A DNA stretch of 64,000 nt from Hydractinia symbiolongicarpus (Eukaryota; Cnidaria; Hydrozoa; Anthoathecata; Hydractiniidae), in assembly GCF_029227915.1 (NCBI RefSeq), contig NC_079882.1, positions 1,116,001 through 1,180,000 on the forward strand, read 5' to 3'. The notes below the pieces were generated by a model, which was not told the origin of the DNA, searched no databases, and saw only the letters and a program-made list of their open reading frames with translations. Below, one piece after another: positions 10,161-22,680 of this stretch. The position numbers were made by a program, and so were the translations under genes. Each line of letters opens with the position of its first letter. Within the stretch, counting starts at the first letter, position 1.

Positions 10161-13100
10161 GTCTCACAGTAAAAATGACTTATTTATCTAAATTTATAAA
10201 TGAAGCGCTACAACAGCGCCCAGTGTAATCGCTGAGTTCCGGTAATCACGTGAAATTAAGAAAAATGTTATTTCTTGAAGTCCAATTGTCTCCTTGATCA
10301 CATTTATCAGGTCACAGTCCAAAGTTTGTTCAATTAAGTCACACAGTCAATCGTTTCATTGTTAAAAGCGATGCAACCTAGTAATAAGAGAAAAATATCG
10401 CTAAATACATGTTGGTACGAATATGTGACCCAACCGTTATAACTCAAACGGACTGACACCTTTAGAAAGTCAAAGAAATGTGCTTTTTGAAACTGTCGCT
10501 ATTTCTTCAGCGCGCGACAACGGCTAGGATCGGTTCCACAGTAAAAATTGACTTATTTATCTAATATTTTAAATGGAGCACTACCACAGCACACAGTGTA
10601 ATCGCTGAGTTCCAGCAGTCGCGTCAAATTAAGAAGAATGTTATTTGTTGGAGTCCAATTTTCTCATTTATCACATTTATCAGGTCAGAGTCCAAAGTTA
10701 GTTCAATTAATCCCACATTCAATCGTTTCACTGTTAAAAGCGATGCAACCGAGTAATATGAGAAAAATTTCGCTAAAAAGATGTTGGTGCGAATATGTGA
10801 CGCTACCGTTGTAACTGAAGCAGATTGATACCGTTAGAAAGTCAATGAAATGTAGTTTTTGAAACTGCCGCTATTTTTACAGCGCGTGATAACGGCTAGG
10901 ATTGGTCCCACAGTAAAAATGACTTATTTATCTAAATCTTTAAATGAAGCGCTACCACAGCGTTCAGTGTAATCGCTGAGTTCCAGCAATCACGTCAAAC
11001 TAAGAAAAATTTTATTTCTTGGAGTCCAATTGTCTCACTTACAACATTTATTACGTCACAGTCCAAAATCAGGTCAATTAAGTCCCACAGTCAATCGTTT
11101 CACCGTTAAAAGCGATGCAACCTAGTAATATGAGAAAAATATCGCTAAATACATGTTGGTACGAGTATGTGACGCAACCGTTGTAACTGAAGCGGATTGA
11201 TATCGTTAGAAAGTAAATGAAAGGTAGTTTTTGAAACTGTCGCTATTTCTTTAGCGCGCAAGAGCGGCCAGGATTGGTCCCACAGTAAAAATGACTTATT
11301 TATCTAATGTTTTAAATGGAGCGCTACCACAGCACACAGTGTAATCGCTGAGTTCCAGCAATCGCGTCAAATTAAGAAGAATGTTATTTCTTGGAGTCCA
11401 ATTTTCTCATTTATCACATTTATCAGGTCACAGTCCAAAGTTTGTTAAACTGAGTCCCACAGTCAATCGTTTCATTGTTAAAAGCAATGCAACCTAGTAA
11501 TACCAGAAAAATATCGCTAAATACATGTTGGTACGAATATGTGACCAAATCGTTGTAAATCCAACGGACTGATACCGTTAGAAAGTCAATGAAATGTACT
11601 ATTTGAAACTGTCGCTATTTCTTCAGCGAGCGATAACGGCTAGGATTGGTCCCACAGTAAAAATTGACTTTCGTATCTAAATTTTTAAATGAAGCGCTAC
11701 CACAGCGTCCAGTGTAATCACTAAGTTCCAGCAATCAGGTCAAATTAAGAAGAATGTTATTTCTTGGAGTCCATTTGTCTCCTTTATCACATTTATCAGG
11801 TCACAGTCCAAAGTTAGTTCAATTAAGTCCCACAGTCAATCGTTTCATTGTTAAAGGCAATGCAACCTAGTAATATCAGTAAAATATCGCTAAATACATG
11901 TTGGTACGAATATGTGACCCAACCGTTGTAACTCAAACGGACTGACACCGTTAGAAAGTCAATGAAATGTAGTTTTTGAAGCTGTCTCTATTTCCTCAGC
12001 GCGTCCTAACGGCTACGACTGGTCCTACAGTACAAAATGACTTATTTATCTACATTTTTAAATAAAGCGATACCCCAGCGACCAGCGTAATCGCTGAGTT
12101 CCGGCAATCATGTCAAATTAAGAAGAATGTTATTTCTTGGAGTCCAATTGTTTCACTTATAACATTTATAAGGTCACAGTCCAAAGTTTGTTAACCTAAG
12201 TCCCGCAGTCAATCGTTTCATTGTTAAAAGCCATGCAACCTAGTAATATCAGAAAATTATCACTAAATACATGTTGGTACGAGTATGTGACGCAACCGTT
12301 GTAACTGAAGCGGATTGACACCGTTAGAAAGTGAATGAAATGTAGCTTCTGAAACTGTCGCTATTTCTTTAGCGCGCAATAACGGTCAGGATTGTTCCCA
12401 CAGTAAAAATGACTTATTTATCTAATTTTTTAAATGGAGCGCTACCACAGCACACAGTGTAATCGCTGAGTTCCAGCAATCACGTCAAATTAAGAAGAAT
12501 GTTATTTCTTGGAGTCCAATTTTCTCATTTATCACATTTATCAGGTCACAGTCCAAAGTTAGTTCAATTAAGTCCCACAGTCAATCGTTTCATTGTTAAA
12601 ATCGATGCAACCTAGTAATACCAGAAAAATATCGCTAAATACATGTTGGTACGAATATGTGACCCAACCGTTGTAACTCAAACGGACTGACACCGTTAGA
12701 AAGTCAATGAAATGTAGTTTTTGAAGCTGTCTCTATTTCTTCAGCGCGTCCTAACGGCTACGATTGGTCCTACAGTACAAAATGACTTATTTATCTACAT
12801 TTTTAAATAAAGCGATACCCCAGCGACCAGCGTAATCGCTGAGTTCCGGCAATCATGTCAAATTAAGAAGAATGTTATTTCTTGGAGTCCAATTGTCTCA
12901 CTTATAACATTTATAAGGTCACAGTCCAAAGTTTGTTAAACTGAGTCCCACAGTCAATCGTTTCATTGTTAAAAGCGATGCAACCTAGTAATACCAGAAA
13001 AATATCGCTAAATACATGTTGGTACGAATATGTGACCAAATCGTTGTAAATCCAACGGACTGATACCGTTAGAAAGTCAATGAAATGTACTATTTGAAAC

Positions 13101-14034
13101 TGTCGCTATTTCCTCAGCGAGCGATAACGGCTAGGATTGGTCCCACAGTAAAAATTGACTTTCGTATCTAAATTTTTAAATGAAGCGCTACCACAGTGTC
13201 CAGTGTAATCACTGAGTTCCGGCAATCAGGTTAAATTAAGAAGAAAGTTATTTCATGGAGTCCATTTGTCTCACGTAGAACATTTATAAGGTCACAGTCC
13301 AAAATCAGTTCAATTAAGCAACCTAGTAATATGAGAAAAATATCGCTAAATCATGTTGGTACGAATATATGACGCAACCGTTGTAACTGAAGCGGATTGA
13401 TACCGTTAGAAAGTCAATGAAATGTAGTATTTGAAACTGTCGCTATTTCGTCAGCGCGCGATAACGGCTAGGATTGGTCCCACAGTAAAAATGACTTATT
13501 TATCTAAATTTATTAATGAAGCGCTACCACAGCGCCCAGTGTAATCGCTGAGTTCCGGTAATCACGTGAAATTAAGAAAAATGTTATTTCTTGAAGTCCA
13601 ATTGTCTCACTTGTAACATTTGTAAGGTCACAGTCCAAAATCAGTTCAATTAAGACTCACAGTCAATCGTTTCACTGTTAAAAGCGATGCAACCTAGTAA
13701 TAACACATAAATATCGCTAAATACATGTTGGTACGAATATGTGACCCAACCGTTATAACTCAAACGGACTGACACCTTTAGAAAGTCAATGAAATGTACT
13801 TTTTGAATCTGTCGCTATTTCTTCAGCGCGCGATAACGGCTAGGATTGGTGCCACAGTAAAAATGACTTATTCATCTAAATTTTTAAATGAAGTGCTACC
13901 ACAGCACCCAGTGTAATTGCTGAGTTCCTGTAATCACGTGAAATTAAGAAAAATGTTATTTCTTGGAGTCCAATTGTCTCACTTATAACATTTATAAGGT
14001 CACAGTCCAAAATCAGTTCAATTAAGTCCCACAG
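10161..14034. repeat. Mixed units, 10.2-14.0 kb
   Basis: Unit starts are 10161, 10533 (beta), 10905 (zeta), 11277 (beta), 11649 (gamma), 12022 (alpha2), 12395 (beta), 12767 (alpha2), 13140 (gamma, shortened), 13477 and 13849. The run 11649-12950 matches about 21671-22970 at offset 10022, including GTTAACCTAAGTCCCGCAG. The pair 9825/10161 matches 13140/13477 at offset about 3316 from the deletion onward, including TCCGGTAATCACGTG. Confidence 0.82.
13140..13476. repeat. 337-bp unit sharing the 36-bp deletion
   Basis: The join CAATTAAGCAACCTAG at about 13318 matches that at about 10000. Upstream this unit is class gamma, unlike the 9825 unit, and it has a one-base loss in the conserved box (AAATCATGTTGG). 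The scar was probably copied with its right-hand flank into a different unit, i.e. the crossover lies to the left of the deletion. Confidence 0.86.
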
Positions 14035-17000
14035 TCAATCGTTTCAATGTTGAAAGCGATGCAACCTAGTAATACCAGAAAAATATCGCTAAATACATGT
14101 TGGTACGAATATGTGACCCACCTGTTGTAACTGAAACGAACTGACACCGCTAGAAAGTCAATGAAATGTAGTTTTTGAAGCTGTCAATATTTCTTCAGCG
14201 CGTCCTAACGACTACGATTGGTCCCACAGTACAAAATGACTTATTTATCTACATTTTTAAATAAAGCGAAACACCAGCGACCAGCGTAATCGCTGAGTTC
14301 CGGCAATCATGTCAAATTAAGAAGAAAGTTATTTCTTGGAGTCCAATTGTCTCACTTATAACATTTATAAGGTCACAGTTTATAAGGTCACAGTTCAATT
14401 TAGTCCCACAGTCAATCGTTTCACTGTTAAAAGCGATGAAACCTAGTAATATGAGAAAAATATCGCTAAATACATGTTGGTGCGAATATGTGACGCTACC
14501 GTTGTAACTGAAGCAGATTGATACCGTTAGAAAGTCAATGAAATGTAGTTTTTGAAACTGTCGCTATTTTTTCAGCGCATGATAACGGCTAGGATTGGTC
14601 CCACAGTACAAATTACTTATTTATCTAAATCTTTAAATGAAGCGCTACCACAGCGTTCAGTGTAATCGCTGAGTTCCGGCAATCACGTCAAACTAAGAAA
14701 AATTTTATTTCTTGGAGTCCAATTGTCTCACTTACAACATTTATTACGTCACAGTCCAAAATCAGGTCAATTAAGTCCCACAGTCAATCGTTTCACCGTT
14801 AAAAGCGATGCAACCTAGTAATATGAGAAAAATATCGCTAAATACATGTTGGTACGAGTATGTGACGCAACCGTTGTAACTGAAGCGGATTGATATCGTT
14901 AGAAAGTAAATGAAATGTAGTTTTTGAAACTGTCGCTATTTCTTTAGCGCGCAAGAGCGGCCAGGATTGGTCCCACAGTAAAAATGACTTATTTATCTAA
15001 TGTTTTAAATGGAGCGCTACCACAGCACACAGTGTAATCGCTGAGTTCCAGCAATCGCGTCAAATTAAGAAGAATGTTATTTCTTGAAGTCCAATTTTCT
15101 CATTTATCACATTTATCAGGTCACAGTCCAAAGTTAGTTCAATTAAATCCCACAGTCAATCGTTTCAATGTTGAAAGCGATGCAACCTAGTAATACCAGA
15201 AAAATATCGCTAAATACATGTTGGTACGAATATGTGACCCACCTGTTGTAACTGAAACGAACTGACACCGCTAGAAAGTCAATGAAATGTAGTTTTTGAA
15301 GCTGTCAATATTTCTTCAGCGCGTCCTAACGGCTACGATTGGTCCCACAGTACAAAATGACTTATTTATCTACATTTTTAAATAAAGCGAAACACCAGCG
15401 ACCAGCGTAATCGCTGAGTTCCGGCAATCATGTCAAATTAAGAAGAAAGTTATTTCTTGGAGTCCAATTGTCTTACTTATAACATTTATAAGGTCACAGT
15501 TTATAAGGTCACAGTTCAATTTAGTCCCACAGTCAATCGTTTCACTGTTAAAAGCGATGAAACCTAGTAATATGAGAAAAATATCGCTAAATACATGTTG
15601 GTGCGAATATGTGACGCTACCGTTGTAACTGAAGCAGATTGATACCGTTAGAAAGTCAATGAAATGTAGTTTTTGAAACTGTCGCTATTTTTTCAGCGCG
15701 TGATAACGGCTAGGATTGGTCCCACAGTAAAAATTACTTATTTATCTAAATCTTTAAATGAAGCGCTACCACAGCGTTCAGTGTAATCGCTGAGTTCCGG
15801 CAATCACGTCAAACTAAGAAAAATTTTATTTCTTGGAGTCCAATTGTCTCACTTACAACATTTATTACGTCACAGTCCAAAATCAGGTCAATTAAGTCCC
15901 ACAGTCAATCGTTTCACCGTTAAAAGCGATGCAACCTAGTAATATGAGAAAAATATCGCTAAATACATGTTGGTACGAGTATGTGACGCAACCGTTGTAA
16001 CTGAAGCGGATTGATATCGTTAGAAAGTAAATGAAATGTAGTTTTTGAAACTGTCGCTATATCTTTAGCGCGCAAGAGCGGCCAGGATTGGTCCCACAGT
16101 AAAAATGACTTATTTATCTAATGTTTTAAATGGAGCGCTACCACAGCACACAGTGTAATCGCTGAGTTCCAGCAATCGCGTCAAATTAAGAAGAATGTTA
16201 TTTCTTGAAGTCCAATTTTCTCATTTATCACATTTATCAGGTCACAGTCCAAAGTTAGTTCAATTAAATCCCACAGTCAATCGTTTCAATGTTAAAAGCG
16301 ATGCAACCTAGTAATACCAGAAAAATATCGCTAAATACATGTTGGTACGAATATGTGACCCACCTGTTGTAACTGAAACGAACTGACACCGCTAGAAAGT
16401 CAATGAAATGTAGTTTTTGAAGCTGTCAATATTTCTTCAGCGCGTCCTAACGGCTACGATTGGTCCCACAGTACAAAATGACTTATTTATCTACATTTTT
16501 AAATAAAGCGAAACACCAGCGACCAGCGTAATCGCTGAGTTCCGGCAATCATGTCAAATTAAGAAGAAAGTTATTTCTTGGAGTCCAATTGGCTCACTTA
16601 TAACATTTATAAGGTCACAGTTTATAAGGTCACAGTTCAATTTAGTCCCACAGTCAATCGTTTCACTGTTAAAAGCGATGAAACCTAGTAATATGAGAAA
16701 AATATCGCTAAATACATGTTGGTGCGAATATGTGACGCTACCGTTGTAACTGAAGCAGATTGATACCGTTAGAAAGTCAATGAAATGTAGTTTTTGAAAC
16801 TGTCGCTATTTTTTCAGCGCGTGATAACGGCTAGGATTGGTCCCACAGTAAAAATTACTTATTTATCTAAATCTTTAAATGAAGCGCTACCACAGCGTTC
16901 AGTGTAATCGCTGAGTTCCGGCAATCACGTCAAACTAAGAAAAATTTTATTTCTTGGAGTCCAATTGTCTCACTTACAACATTTATTACGTCACAGTCCA

Positions 17001-18165
17001 AAATCAGGTCAATTAAGTCCCACAGTCAATCGTTTCACCGTTAAAAGCGATGCAACCTAGTAATATGAGAAAAATATCGCTAAATACATGTTGGTACGAG
17101 TATGTGACGCAACCGTTGTAACTGAAGCGGATTGATATCGTTAGAAAGTAAATGAAATGTAGTTTTTGAAACTGTCGCTATATCTTTAGCGCGCAAGAGC
17201 GGCCAGGATTGGTCCCACAGTAAAAATGACTTATTTATCTAATGTTTTAAATGGAGCGCTACCACAGCACACAGTGTAATCGCTGAGTTCCAGCAATCGC
17301 GTCAAATTAAGAAGAATGTTATTTCTTGAAGTCCAATTTTCTCATTTATCACATTTATCAGGTCACAGTCCAAAGTTAGTTCAATTAAATCCCACAGTCA
17401 ATCGTTTCAATGTTAAAAGCGATGCAACCTAGTAATACCAGAAAAATATCGCTAAATACATGTTGGTACGAATATGTGACCCACCTGTTGTAACTGAAAC
17501 GAACTGACACCGCTAGAAAGTCAATGAAATGTAGTTTTTGAAGCTGTCAATATTTCTTCAGCGCGTCCTAACGGCTACGATTGGTCCCACAGTACAAAAT
17601 GACTTATTTATCTACATTTTTAAATAAAGCGAAACACCAGCGACCAGCGTAATCGCTGAGTTCCGGCAATCATGTCAAATTAAGAAGAAAGTTATTTCTT
17701 GGAGTCCAATTGGCTCACTTATAACATTTATAAGGTCACAGTTTATAAGGTCACAGTTCAATTTAGTCCCACAGTCAATCGTTTCACTGTTAAAAGCGAT
17801 GAAACCTAGTAATATGAGAAAAATATCGCTAAATACATGTTGGTGCGAATATGTGACGCTACCGTTGTAACTGAAGCAGATTGATACCGTTGGAAAGTCA
17901 ATGAAATGTAGTTTTTGAAACTGTCGCTATTTTTTCAGCGCGTGATAACGGCTAGGATTGGTCCCACAGTAAAAATTACTTATTTATCTAAATCTTTAAA
18001 TGGAGCGCTACCACAGCACACAGTGTAATCGCTGAGTTCCAGCAATCGCGTCAAATGAAGAAGAATGTTATTTCTTGAAGTCCAATTTTCTCATTTATCA
18101 CATTTATCAGGTCACAGTCCAAAGTTAGTTCAATTAAATCCCACAGTCAAACGTTTCACTGTTAA
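14035..18165. repeat. Higher-order repeat: 1121-bp alpha-zeta-beta trimer, ~3.7 copies
   Basis: Unit starts are 14221, 14599, 14970, 15342, 15719, 16091, 16463, 16840, 17212, 17584 and 17961. Spacings repeat as 377-378, 371-372, 372, giving a period of 1120-1121 bp. The copies are nearly identical by eye; differences include GTCTCACTT, GTCTTACTT and GGCTCACTT at the same site. Private markers are GTTGGTGCGAATATG (14481, 15602, 16723, 17844) and GATGAAACCTAG. The block ends where AAATCTTTAAATG of a zeta unit runs into GAGCGCTACCACAGCACAC of a beta unit at about 18000, skipping one full unit. Confidence 0.9.
14599..14969. repeat. Class zeta unit, 371 bp
   Basis: Class zeta is recognised by AATTACTTATTTATC, AAATCTTTAAATGAAGCGC, ACAGCGTTCAGTG, CTTACAACATTTATTACGTC and AAATCAGGTCAATTAAG. 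Others start at 10905, 15719, 16840, 32849 and 34934, and the window itself opens inside a zeta unit (1-340). Zeta is nearly always followed by beta, and in the trimer blocks by alpha, giving the fixed order zeta-beta-alpha. Confidence 0.88.
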
Positions 18166-18332
18166 AAGCGATGCAACCTAGTAATATGAGAAAAATATCG
18201 CTAAATACATGTTGGTACGAATATGTGACCCAACTGTTATAACTCAAACGGACTGACACCGTTAGAAAGTCAATAAAATGTAATTTTTGAAACTGTCGCT
18301 ATTTCTTCAGCGCGCGATAGCGGCTAGGATTG
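17961..18332. repeat. Hybrid zeta/beta unit at the trimer edge
   Basis: The first ~40 bases are class zeta (AATTACTT, AAATCTTTAAATG) and the rest is beta (GAGCGCTACCACAGCACAC, GAGTTCCAGCAATCGCG), then changes near 18151 to the alpha/delta-associated CAAACGTTTCACTG. The total length stays 372 bp. It looks like the product of an in-register unequal crossover. Confidence 0.82.
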
Positions 18333-21300
18333 GTCCTACAGTAAAATTGACTTGTTTATCTAAGTTTTTAAATGAAGCGCAACCACAGAGCCCAGTGTAA
18401 TCGCTGAGTTGCAGCACTCATGTCAAACTAAGACAAATGTTATTTCTTGGAGTCCAATTGTCTCATTTATCACATTTATCAGGTTACAGTCCAAAGTTAG
18501 TTCAATTAAGTCCCACAATCAATCGTTTCAATGTTAAAAGCGATGCAATCTAGTAATACCAGAAAAATATCAATAAATACATGTTGGTACGAATATGTGA
18601 CCCACCTACTGTAACTGAAACGAACTGACACCGTTGGAAAATCAATGAAATGTAGTTTTTGAAGCTGTCTCTATTTCTTCAGCGCGTCCTAACGGCTACG
18701 ATTGGTCCTACAGTACAAAATGACTTATTTATCTACATTTTTAAATAAAGCGATACCCCAGCGACCAGCGTAATCGCTGAGTTCCGGCAATCATGTCAAA
18801 TTAAGAAGAATGTTATTTCTTGGAGTCCAATTGTCTCACTTATAACATTTATAAGGTCACAGTCCAAAGTTTGTTAAACTGAGTCCTACAGTCAATCGTT
18901 TCATTGTTAAAAGCGATGCAACCTAGTAATACCAGAAAAATATCGGTAAATACATGTTGGTACGAATATGTGACCAAATCGTTGTAAATCCAACGGACTG
19001 ATACCGTTAGAAAGTCAATGAAATGTACTATTTGAAACTGTTGCTATTTCTTCAGCGAGCGATAACGGCTAGGATTGGTCCCACCGTAAAAATTGACTTT
19101 CGTATCTAAATTTTTTAATGAAGCGCTACCACAGCGTCCAGTGTAATCACTGAGTTCCGGCAATCAGGTTAAATTAAGAAGAATGTTATTTCATGGAGTC
19201 CATTTGTCTCCTTTATCACATTTATCAGATCACAGTCCAAAGTTAGTTCAATTAAGTCCCACAGTCAATCGTTTCATTGTTAAAGGCGATGCAACCTAGT
19301 AATATCAGTAAAATATCGCTAAATACATGTTGGTACGAATATGCGACCCAATCGTTGTAACTCAAACGGACTGACACCGTTAGAAAGTCAATGAAATGTA
19401 GTTTTTGAAGCTGTCTCTATTCCTCAGCGCGTCCTAACGGCTACGATTGGTCCCACAGTACAAAATGTCTTATTTATCTACATTTTTAAATAAAGCGATA
19501 CCCCAGCGACCAGCGTAATTGCTGAGTTCCGGCAATCATGTCAAATTAAGAAGATTGTTATTTCTTGGAGTCCAATTGTCTCACTTTCACATTTATAAGG
19601 TCACAGCCCATAATCAGTTCAATTTAGTCCCACAGTCAATCGTTTCACTGTTAAAAGCGATGCAACCTAGTAATATGAAAAAAATATCGCTAAATACATG
19701 TTGGTACGAATATGTGACCCAACCGTTATAACTGAAACGGACTGACACCGTTAGAAAGTCAATAAATAGAACTTTTTGAAACTGTCGCTATTTCTTCAGC
19801 GCGCGATAGCGGCTAGGATTGGTCCTACATTAAAATTGACTTATTTATCTAAGTTTTTAAATGAAGCGATACCCCAGCGACCAGCGTAATCGCTGAGATC
19901 CGGCAATCATGTCAAATTAAGAAGATTGTTATTTCTTGGAGTCCAATTGTCTCATTTTCACATTTGTAAGGTCACAGCCCATAATCAGTTCAATTTAGTC
20001 CCACAGTCAATCGTTTCACTGTTAAAAGCGATGCAACCTAGTAATATGAAAAAAACATCGCTAAATACATGTTGGTACGAATATGTGACCCAACCGTTGT
20101 AACTGAAGCGGATTGATATCGTTAGAAAGTAAATGAAATGTAGTTTTTGAAACTGTCGCTATTTCTTTAGCGCGCAAGAGCGGCCAGGATTGGTCCCACA
20201 GTAAAAATGACTTATTTATCTAATGTTTTAAATGGAGCGCTACCACAGCACACAGTGTAATCGCTGAGTTCCAGCAATCGCGTCAAATTAAGAAGAATGT
20301 TATTTCTTGAAGTCCAATTTTCTCATTTATCACATTTATCAGGTCACAGTCCAAAGTTAGTTCAATTAAATCCCACAGTCAATCGTTTCACTGTTAAAAG
20401 CGATGCAACCTAGTAATATGAGAAAAATATCGCTAAATACATGTTGGTACGAATATGTGACCCAACCGTTATAACTCAAACGGACTGACACCGTTAGAAA
20501 GTCAATAAAATGTAATTTTTGAAACTGTCGCTATTTCTTCAGCGCGCGATAGCGGCTAGGATTGGTCCTACAGTACAATTGACTTGTTTATCTAAGTTTT
20601 TAAATGAAGTGCAACCACAGAGCCCATTGTAATCGCTGAGTTGCGGCACTCATGTCAAACTAAGACAAATGTTATTTCTTGGAGTCCAATTGTCTCATTT
20701 ATCACATTCATCAGGTCACAGTCCAAAGTTAGTTCAATTAAGTCCCACAATCAACCGTTTCAATGTTATAAGCGATGCAATCTAGTAATACCAGAAAAAT
20801 ATCAATAAATACATGTTGGTAGGAATATGTGACCCACCTATTGTAACTGAAACGAACTGACACCGTTAGAAAGTCAATGAAATGTAGTTTTTGAAGCTGT
20901 CTCTATTTCTTCAGCGCGGCTACGATTGGTACAGTACAAAATAACTTATTTATCTACATTTTTAAATAAAACGATACCCCAGCGGCCAGCGTAATCGCTG
21001 AGTTCCGGCAATCTTGACAAATTAAGAAGAATGTTATTTCTTGGAGTCCAATTGTCTCATTTATCACATTTATCAGGTCACAGTCCAAAGTTACTTCAAT
21101 TAAGTCCCATAGTCAATCGTTTCATTGTTAAAGGCGATGCAACATAGTAATAAGAGAAAAATATCGCTAAATACATGTTGGAACGAGTATGTGACGCAAC
21201 CGTTGTAACTGAAGCGGATTGATACCGTTAGAAAGTGAATGAAATGTAGTTTTTGAAACTGTTGCTATTTCTTTAGCGCACAATAACCGCCAGGATTGGT

Positions 21301-22680
21301 CCCACAGTAAAAATGACTTATTTATCTACATTTTTAAATAAAGCGATACCCCAGCGACCAGCGTAATCGCTGAGTTCCGGCAATCATGTCAAATTAAGAA
21401 GAATGTTATTTCTTGGAGTCCAATTGTCTCACTTATAACATTTATAAGGTCACAGTCCAAAGTTTGTTAAACTAAGTCCCACAGTCAATCGTTTCATTGT
21501 TAAAAGCGATGCAACCTAGTAATACCAGAAAAATATCGCTAAATACATGTTGGTACGAATATGTGACCAAATCGTTGTAACTCCAACGGACTGATACCGT
21601 TAGAAAATCAATGAAATGTACTATTTGAAACTGTCGCTATTTCTTCAGCGCGCAATAACGGCTAGGATTGGTCCCACAGTAAAAATTGACTTTTGTATCT
21701 AAATTTTTAAATGAAGCGCTACCACAGCGTCCAGTGTAATCACTGAGTTCCGGCAATCAGGTCAAATTAAGAAGAATGTTATTTCTTGGAGTCCATTTGT
21801 CTCCTTTATCACATTTATCAGGTCACAGTCCAAAGTTAGTTCAATTAAGTCCCACAGTCAATCGTTTCATTGTTAAAGGCGATGCAACCTAGTAATGTCA
21901 GTAAAATATCGCTAAATACATGTTGGTACGAATATGTGACCCAACCGTTGTAACTCAAACGGACTGACACCGTTAGAAAGTCAATGAAATGTAGTTTTTG
22001 AAGCTGTCTCTATTTCTTCAGCGCGTCCTAACGGCTACGATTGGTCCTACAGTACAAAATGACTTATTTATCTACATTTTTAAATAAAGCGATACCCCAG
22101 CGACCAGCGTAATCGCTGAGTTCCGGCAATCATGTCAAATTAAGAAGAATGTTATTTCTTGGAGTCCAATTGTCTCACTTATAACATTTATAAGGTCACA
22201 GTCCAAAGTTTGTTAACCTAAGTCCCGCAGTCAATCGTTTCATTGTTAAAATCCATGCAACCTAGTAATATCAGAAAAATATCACTAAATACATGTTGGT
22301 ACGAGTATGTGACCCAACCGTTGTAACTAAAGCGGATTGATACCGTAAGAAAGTGATTGAAATGTAGTTTCTGAAACTGTCGCTATTTCTTTAGCGCGCA
22401 ATAACGGTCAGGATTGGTCCCACAGTAAAAATGACTTATTTATCTAATTTTTTAAATGGAGCGCTACCACAGCACACAGTGTAATCGCTGAGTTCCAGCA
22501 ATCACGTCAAATGACGAAGAATGTTATTTCTTGGAGTCCAATTTTCTCATTTATCACATTTATCAGGTCACAGTCCAAAGTTAGTTCAATTAAGTCCCAC
22601 AGTCAATCGTTTCATTGTTAAAATCGATGCAACCTAGTAATACCAGAAAAATATCGCTAAATACATGTTGGTACGAATAT
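18166..22680. repeat. Mixed units, 18.2-22.7 kb
   Basis: Unit starts are 18333 (delta), 18705 (alpha2), 19079 (gamma), 19450 and 19822 (epsilon type), 20193 (beta), 20565 (delta), 20929, 21299 (alpha2), 21671 (gamma), 22044 (alpha2) and 22417 (beta). About 18000-18650 matches 20232-20885 at offset 2232. The epsilon pair matches 9082/9454 at offset 10368. The unit at 20565 is only 364 bp because CAGCGCGGCTACGATTGGTACAG lost 7 and 3 bases relative to its neighbours. Confidence 0.8.
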
